Part shown: positions 58,239-64,000 of the stretch, piece by piece | How positions within the stretch are numbered: position 1 is the first letter of the stretch | How the letters are laid out: every line of letters begins with the position of its first letter | Source of the DNA: Styela clava | Taxonomy: Eukaryota; Chordata; Ascidiacea; Stolidobranchia; Styelidae | DNA length: 64,000 nucleotides | Reading direction: 5' to 3' | Assembly: GCF_964204865.1 (NCBI RefSeq) | Contig: NC_135263.1 | Span: forward strand, 10,151,426-10,215,425 | Notes under the pieces: model-generated | Told to the model about the DNA's origin: nothing | Seen by the model: only the letters and a program-made list of their open reading frames with translations | Databases searched by the model: none | Translations under genes and position numbers: made by a program

Positions 58239-59841
58239 TCCCAACTATTTAAAATGTCTTTTGTTTTATCTTGATGATAAAAAGATATCAACTATCACTA
58301 TCTGATTACAATTCTAACTGGTTTACAGACTTTTCGCGCTACTCCAAAATTTACTGAAAATCATAACTTGCGAGTCTTAATGCTGTTCTCACCTACAATC
58401 TTCAAGTTTGTATAAAAGTTGTTCGAAGAAGCAGGTTTTTTGAATACTGATATTTCTCGCTATGAAATTGTCAAATATGGTATAAAGTGATGGTATGGTT
58501 CTATATACACTCACTTTTAAAATGTAGAGACAATGAAGTTGCATGTTGATTGTGTATGAATAGATATATATGTAAATAATTTTCTTCATCTTTTTCCATT
58601 ATAGTTGTATTGTTTGAAGCATATTGTTGTAGAATTTAGTGATTTGATGGATTTTTAGTCTAACTGAAGCTATATTGCAGTATCATTGTGTTTAATCATG
58701 TTAGTTTTAATTTTTCACCGACTCTCATGTGAAGCTATTTATTATGAACGATTAAATGTATTACTGTGTTTTAAATGGCTGTCTTGTGTGGTGGAGAGGA
58801 ACAGTATCCAGATCAGAAACTGTTAAATGTAAGCTCTAATGATATGAATCATGCTCCGATGATTTTATCCAACTGTCATCCCGAAGTATTGGAGCTCTTG
58901 TGAGCTTGTATGTGCAAATGTTATATAAATGTTGGGTCTTGTACCTCAAGTACTTCAAGCGCGATCATTTTTGCACATGTCAATTGTAACCCCCACCTGA
59001 CTACACCAACCAAAAATTATGCCACTGCGGCGTCACAATCACGTCATAGAACTTGCCAAATTATACCTATAATCGCCCAAAATGGCATCTGCACTGACGC
59101 TAAAGAACTCACTAACGGCAGCGATTTCTCATATCGGATCGTTGCAACAAGAGAGTAGCTTGCTCGATTTTGTGTGATTGTCTGCGCATCTTGGATGACA
59201 GTTCGTATGTGTTGAAGGGCCTTAATTGCATCACTGTGACGTAATTTTTGGATGGCGTAGTCAGGTGGAGGTTAGGATTGACATGTGCAAAAATCGTTAT
59301 GCTACGCCCACTCGAACTACTTGAGAAACGAAACTACATGAGACCCTAATTGTTTGGATATGATCTTGTGAATCATGTTGGAACTAGTTTATATTCGGTC
59401 AACAACATCCAACTCTCTGTAAACCCAGATTACTTAGTACTAGCCGCTTTTGTACTCTTTTTCTGACCCTGTGCCCACTTGTAATGGGAGATGATATTGG
59501 CAGCAGAGCACATGTTGAGGAAATACGATGGATGGTTCCATACATTCATGGCAGCGTGATGTGTCTTACAAATGTTTATTCAATAGCTGCGACCAAATTT
59601 GCAGTTGCATCATACTGATACCGAAGAAATCTGAAATTCTCAAAGGCCTTCCTACAATAATCTGCATAAAAATCAAGAAATCGTATAATCCTAGAATACT
59701 TTTATCTATCATATGAAATTGAAAATATCTTTATCATTTTTTTCTATTTATTTGAATGACAAGCCTTTCTGGCAGGTTTGCTCACTAGCTGAAAAGATAT
59801 ACTTTAGATAAATTAGAATCGACAACAAAAATAATTTTGTT
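58239..59841. other. Intergenic/3' UTR space between SCOC and SDHB with a foldback
   Basis: It contains the SCOC 3' UTR and, at 58933-59346, an imperfect foldback element. The rest is AT-rich and shows no gene. Confidence 0.5.
58933..59346. repeat. Imperfect foldback element downstream of SCOC
   Basis: Arms of about 130 bp: the left has GGGTCTTGTA, CTCAAGTACTTC, TTTTTGCACATGTCAAT and CCACCTGACTAC-CCA-CCAAAAATTA; the right is the inverse near 59216-59346. Similarity is clear but broken by substitutions and gaps. No coding capacity and no certain target duplication. Confidence 0.8.
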
Positions 59842-59847
59842 TTTATT
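59842..59847 (-). promoter_or_regulatory. Poly(A) signal candidate of SDHB
   Basis: AATAAA on the minus strand about 110 bp after the SDHB stop codon, the right side and distance for its poly(A) signal. Confidence 0.5.
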
Positions 59848-59957
59848 TTGCCAGCCTCCACATTTGAGATACCGATGTTCGAGTGCTGTCAATATCACGA
59901 ATATATGGAACACATTATAACAATATTATACATATTTATCGCCCTGTTATAACATAA

Positions 59958-61909
59958 CTATGACTGGGCTAATCGTTTCTTGATTTCTGCAATTGCTAGA
60001 CCAGGGTTGAGACCTTTTGGACAAGTTGCAGTACAGTTCATGATAGTGTGACATTTGAAAACAGAAAATGGATCATTTAGTTTTTGAAGCCTTTCTTCAG
60101 TGTAGTCATCGCGATTATCAATAATCCACCTATACGCTTGCATCAACACTGCTGGGCCAAGATATTTGTCAGAACTCCACCAGTAACTTGGGCATGATGT
60201 AGAACAACAAGCACACAAGATGCATTCATACAGACCATCCAACTTTTGCCTGTCTTCCACCGATTGATAATTTTCAACACCTTTCTTGCTGGCATCCTTT
60301 TGCTTCAAGTAGGGCTCGATTGAACGGTATTGAGCGTAAAAATTATTCATATCAGGGACAAGGTCTTTCACAACGAACATATGAGGAAGAGGATAAATCC
60401 TTGTTGTCTTTTTCAGGTTTTCATCAATTTTTCTGAATTATATAAAGGCAATATCATCCGGTAAAAATTGGTAAACAACAAAAAGGATAGAGGGGGGATG
60501 TTCAAAACAAACTAAATAATATTCAAAGGAATTTGAAATTATAGACTTTAAATTTTCAGAATAATCAGTAGTTTCATAAGAAATGATTGTCTTTTAGGAT
60601 CTCTCACAGGGCGAATCACAGCCTCCCAAACCATTGCAAGCAAGGTCACCCTGTGTAAAGTCAATTTACCACTCATCAGGGTGGTCCAGGCCCACATGTG
60701 ACCCGCAGCGTCATTATCTGTGGCCCCCGTCGCCTTTGCTGAAGGGTAATCGAAAATCGTATTTGGTGTTGTTTCGTCATAAAAATAACCAGAAAACTTT
60801 TCGACATCTTCAGTCACTAATGTCACTGAATTGATTAGTGTCACGGCTAGCTTAAGCAAGTAGCGAAGTTGAATAGTGTGCCTGGGTAGTCTAAATTGTT
60901 CACTGGCTTTCCTTCTTTTTGGTTGGGAATATATTTCAACAGTTATAATAACTAAATTTTAATGTTATGGCCTGAGAATATAATTTTTTCCGGGGATGTT
61001 TTGCAACCAACAGTATTTACAAAAATGCTTCTAATATGTTAGAAAAATTACCGTACTTTTCTGTACCTTACATTCAGTAAAATATTATAATCAATCATAC
61101 AGCAGTTATGGCAAATATAGTCGAAAGCCCCATTTTGCTATCATGTGAGCAATGAGCGTTTCCAAATTTTGCTTTGAGAACCCCCATCGATGTTCGAGAG
61201 CGCTTACATTTGCGGGAGAACTTTCTCCGTTGTGAAGAGTTTGAAAATTTTACATTATATGTAGATAAATGTTTCAGCGATTTTTCTGGCGTATTTTGCT
61301 TGTTTTAGCTTGATAAATGACAAACAATGACTAATTGTTTGCACTATAAAAGTGTTTGTTTTGTATTGCCCTGTTTACCTATTTCTGACACTATTTCTGA
61401 CACCCGCAAACAATGCAAAAATAATTTTGTGGCCCGCGAAGGCAACAACCTTGGACCACCCTGATATAAATCTTCCTTGTATCTCCACTGATATGATTAA
61501 ACTTAATATTGAGAACAGTAAGTATTCTAGCTCTGTTATCAAATAAACAAACTTACGAAAGGCATGCCAGATGATTTCCACCATTGATGTTCATGGCACA
61601 TGAACCACATATTCCTTCTCTGCAAGATCTCCGAAATGTTAGCGTTGGGTCAATCTCATTTTTAATTTTTATGAGAGCATCAAGAACCATAGGGCCACAG
61701 TCGTCCAGATCAACTTCATAAATCTGCATGACTGGTAGTTTTCCTTTTTTCTCAGGATCCCATCGATAAATAGAAAACTTTTTCATACGAGGGGAATCTT
61801 GGGTCTTGGCCATAGTAGCAGAAGTTCTCAGAGACGAGAATGACATACCAAGCAGGCTCTGATATGATTTTCGCATCACTGTGCGAGAAATCATCAGGCC
61901 AGAAGTCAT
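59958..61909 (-). CDS. SDHB: Succinate dehydrogenase iron-sulfur subunit, 275 aa, 2 exons
   Basis: Complex II subunit in the mitochondrial inner membrane; it passes electrons from the flavin of SDHA through three iron-sulfur clusters to ubiquinone. Exons (minus) 61557-61909 and 59958-60432 join in phase across a 1,124-bp GT-AG intron. The N-terminus is basic and hydroxylated, with no acidic residue in the first 35, as for a mitochondrial presequence. The 2Fe-2S loop has C96, C101, C104 and C116 ([10 protein letters not shown]). The C-terminal domain has C188, C191, C194 and C198 ([13 protein letters not shown]) and C245, C251 and C255 ([18 protein letters not shown]) for the 4Fe-4S and 3Fe-4S clusters. 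The length is close to the human 280 aa. The ATG at 61909 is abutted by GTCAAG, splice-acceptor-like. A hAT-like pair of ends lies in the intron. Confidence 0.97.
60677..61463. mobile_element. hAT-like termini in the SDHB intron, no target duplication
   Basis: The left end CAGGGTGGTCCAGG at 60677 and the inverted right end CAGGGTGGTCCAAGG at 61463 match over 13 bp, and both run into CCCGC-rich sequence. The flanks (CCACTCAT and ATATAAAT) do not match, so this may be two solo ends, a deletion, or an old copy. The left end resembles the right end of the element at 16890-17746. The open frame of about 100 codons inside is not a recognisable protein. Confidence 0.5.
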
Positions 61910-63260
61910 CTTGACGATAGACAATATTATATCCAATATTTTATGTAATAGAACTGTTAAGAAAACAGAGTTCTTCACATTGAAAATAAAAAATCTTGGA
62001 AATCAAAAACTGATACTATTTTGCGCTACCGCCCACTCAAGCAAATGTTAACATGCGAAATCTTATGTGCCTTGCCTCATGTGAATTTGCCATACTTATG
62101 CTTGAACATAAATTTATTGGACATTTTATGAACCATGAATCCAACCTTATGGTTATCCGAATTCAAAACTTAACATATATATACAAAATCTCTCATCTAG
62201 AATATAATACTATCCTATAACATCTACATTGTGCAATATATGAAGAAAAGTTAAGCCATCCACTAGAATATAAAATAACATCTTCTTATAATGAGCTCAC
62301 CAGCTCGGTAGGATATTTATAAATAATTGAATTCATAACATTCTGTCAAATAGCTGGACAATCAATTAGTTGAACAATCAATTTTAGTAAATTTGGGTTT
62401 TCATTTTCATTACAGCATAATCCTGTAATCAGTTCATACTTTCATAGACAGATTGGGAAAGATGGTCTGAGAGTCTGGAGCCCTGATGTAGGCCTACTAG
62501 GTATCTGTCTATACTATGGACACTATAAGATTTAACAATTAAATAGATTGAACACCAGAAACAATGAAACACACATCTGCACATGGTAAACACACACTCA
62601 AAATTTCTTTGAATGCTCTCACCAAGCCGCACTGGGACCTACGGTACTGGTACCGACTACCTGCATACAGACGACTACTGCTAAGTCTAAACCTTGTACT
62701 GCTTTATGATACAGGTAGCGGTAGTACCGGTATGGCACGGTACCGTACTGCTGTATGACCTTCTTATCATGCTCTATCCGTTTATGAAATTTTGTGCTCA
62801 GACACCATTCAGCCATTGTTGTTAACATAAACCACCACATCAAACAGGAAATGGATATTGGTACGGTAGCCTACCACGACAGCCATAAACTTATTTAAAA
62901 TAATTGCTCTTTCGTCAGATCATTCCAGAATGCCATAAATGTACAATCAGGCCCATCGATTGCGCCTGAGAGCATCCTTAATACCAACCTAAATCAACAC
63001 ATATACTTTGGAATGTTGAAATAGGTGTCATTAGCAATTGTATAAATATAAATTCTGACCGTGAGGTGAAACCACCAGTTATCATCTATCAACTTAGCAC
63101 TCCAGCAACCTACATTTTTACAAGCCGTACAGGTTACGTACGTCCTAGTTGTTAACACTTAACAACTATTAACGTCGATCGGATTTGATACAAAGGTGTT
63201 AGTTATGCAGGTTATGTAACACAACAAAGACGCACAATTTTTCATGGAATATGAAGGTTT
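61910..63260. other. Upstream of SDHB, no gene recognised
   Basis: AT-rich sequence that should contain the SDHB promoter. At about 62640-62755 there is a cluster of GGTACCG/TACGGTAC words in inverted arrangement. No open frame with family features is seen. Confidence 0.4.
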
Positions 63261-63261
63261 A

Positions 63262-63430
63262 ATAATATGTATGTATGTATGTTTATTCGTCTCGTAAAAG
63301 CAATATAAAAGAGTAAGTAAATATAAATACTGAAGACGGGATGTATGCACAAGACCATATTGGCCTAAAACACAGATGTGAGGCATACACCCCTTTTGAT
63401 ATATATAAATTATAATAGGGTAAATCAAAT
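63262..63430 (-). repeat. Probable LINE 3' end with CATA repeat tail
   Basis: Read on the minus strand, the sequence ends GAGACGAATAAACATACATACATAC. This is typical of a CR1/L2-like LINE 3' end with a short tetranucleotide tail. No coding part is visible next to it, so at most a short 3' fragment is present. Confidence 0.5.
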
Positions 63431-63814
63431 ATGTACAATATGCTTCTTTATACAGGCAGTTGTGCAAGGAGGGTGGGTGGATGTGGTAACAGGGATAAGG
63501 GTAGAGTGTACAAAACTGTTTGTACAAAGGAGTTTGTTAGACAAAACAACATCTATAAATAGAGACACAACACAACATCATGAAATATATGAATATAGTA
63601 ATAAAAACTTTTTTTTAAAAAAATTAAGAATTTGGATGAATGTACAACACCATTGAGTGATGATACCACATACTATAAAACGCGGGGAATGGTCAAGTTT
63701 AAAGGGTGTGTACATATATGGTATGCACCACTCAAGGGCGATAGTGTTATAAGTGGTCTATGGCTGTTCTGGCCAAAATGTGACCCTACAGGTTTTGGTG
63801 AAATAGGATAAAGG

Positions 63815-64000
63815 TACGAGGTGTGGCTAAAAAGAAACGAGACTGACGTCACAGATTGCGCAACACGATTAACCATTGGTAATCAACACTTTTACAGTGT
63901 GGTGTAATATGTGTTCTTTGTTCAACAGCTTTTTTGACACAATATCGCAATTATTTTTGCTCTTTAGGAGCCATAGGTGAATGTGATTAATTGCTTGTTG
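63815..64000 (+). mobile_element. Left end of a mariner-like element, cut by the window edge
   Basis: TACGAGGTGTGGCTAAAAAG followed by AAACGAGACTG looks like a mariner terminal inverted repeat starting at a TA target. Only 186 bp are in the window, which would be the terminus and untranslated leader. No transposase codons can be read with confidence. Confidence 0.6.

Noticed and set aside
60548-60859. A 103-codon minus-strand open frame in the SDHB intron
   Set aside because: It overlaps hAT-like terminal sequence and resembles no protein; SDHB exons 1 and 2 join across it with correct phase and leave no missing residues.
61910-61978. Upstream in-frame extension of SDHB by 23 codons
   Set aside because: The added residues are hydrophobic and AT-coded. 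The ATG at 61909 gives a normal mitochondrial presequence and is preceded directly by a splice-acceptor-like AG.
1-64000. CRISPR arrays, bacterial operons, rRNA genes
   Set aside because: The window is eukaryotic, with GT-AG introns and dispersed transposons. No regularly spaced short repeats or rRNA-like sequence were seen, and tRNA-like sequence occurs only in SINE heads.

Overview
The window is about one-third GC eukaryotic DNA. Its genes have short GT-AG introns. The gene set is that of a deuterostome-like animal: an SF3B6 splicing factor, peroxisomal HACL1, a UBE4A-type ubiquitin factor, two DNAJC4-like J-proteins, an ENPP6-like phosphodiesterase, a FAM47-family protein, SCOC and mitochondrial SDHB. 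Several starts have a splice-acceptor-like AG directly at, or 1-3 nt before, the ATG. This fits spliced-leader trans-splicing with very short 5' UTRs. Together with the gene content it makes a tunicate (ascidian) my best guess; that is inference and is not proven by the sequence.

Layout. Bases 1-23.6 kb hold no recognised host gene. They are a repeat-rich desert with hAT-type elements (925-1929, 4703-5217, 16890-17746 and a 3,050-bp element at 18424-21473 that carries a broken transposase), a 203-bp MITE-like element (10830-11032) and a tRNA-derived SINE (about 21655-21952). A few open, splice-flanked stretches at 10-12.7 kb are noted only as possible exons. From 23.6 to 31.2 kb, SF3B6 (-) and HACL1 (+) are divergent and share a 564-bp upstream interval. 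From 32.0 to 38.2 kb lie three consecutive minus-strand, single-exon genes: UBE4A-like and two tandem DNAJC4-like paralogues. From 39.5 to 44.4 kb is another repeat block: a 651-bp foldback with arms of about 310 bp, a 5'-truncated LINE, four tandem units of about 150 bp, a TIR-bounded element and a hAT MITE. ENPP6-like (+, 9 exons) covers 44.8-48.7 kb. FAM47-like (-, 11 exons) covers 49.9-56.7 kb, with a large last intron full of nested repeats and a 1-kb hAT in intron 1. SCOC (+, 2 exons) is divergent from it at 57.5-58.2 kb. SDHB (-, 2 exons) lies at 60.0-61.9 kb. The last 2 kb hold a LINE-like 3' tail and the left end of a mariner-like element cut by the window edge.

The host genes are housekeeping genes of different pathways (pre-mRNA splicing, peroxisomal alpha-oxidation, ubiquitin chain elongation, chaperoning, lipid phosphodiesterase, trafficking, respiration), so no single pathway is encoded. 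All multi-exon models were built by hand. Every junction is GT-AG with matching phase, and protein lengths agree with my memory of the families where I could compare. The most distinctive finding is the mobile-element record: at least eight hAT-type insertions with recognisable 8-bp target duplications, several of them nested, and a ~170-bp module shared by hAT elements with unrelated termini.
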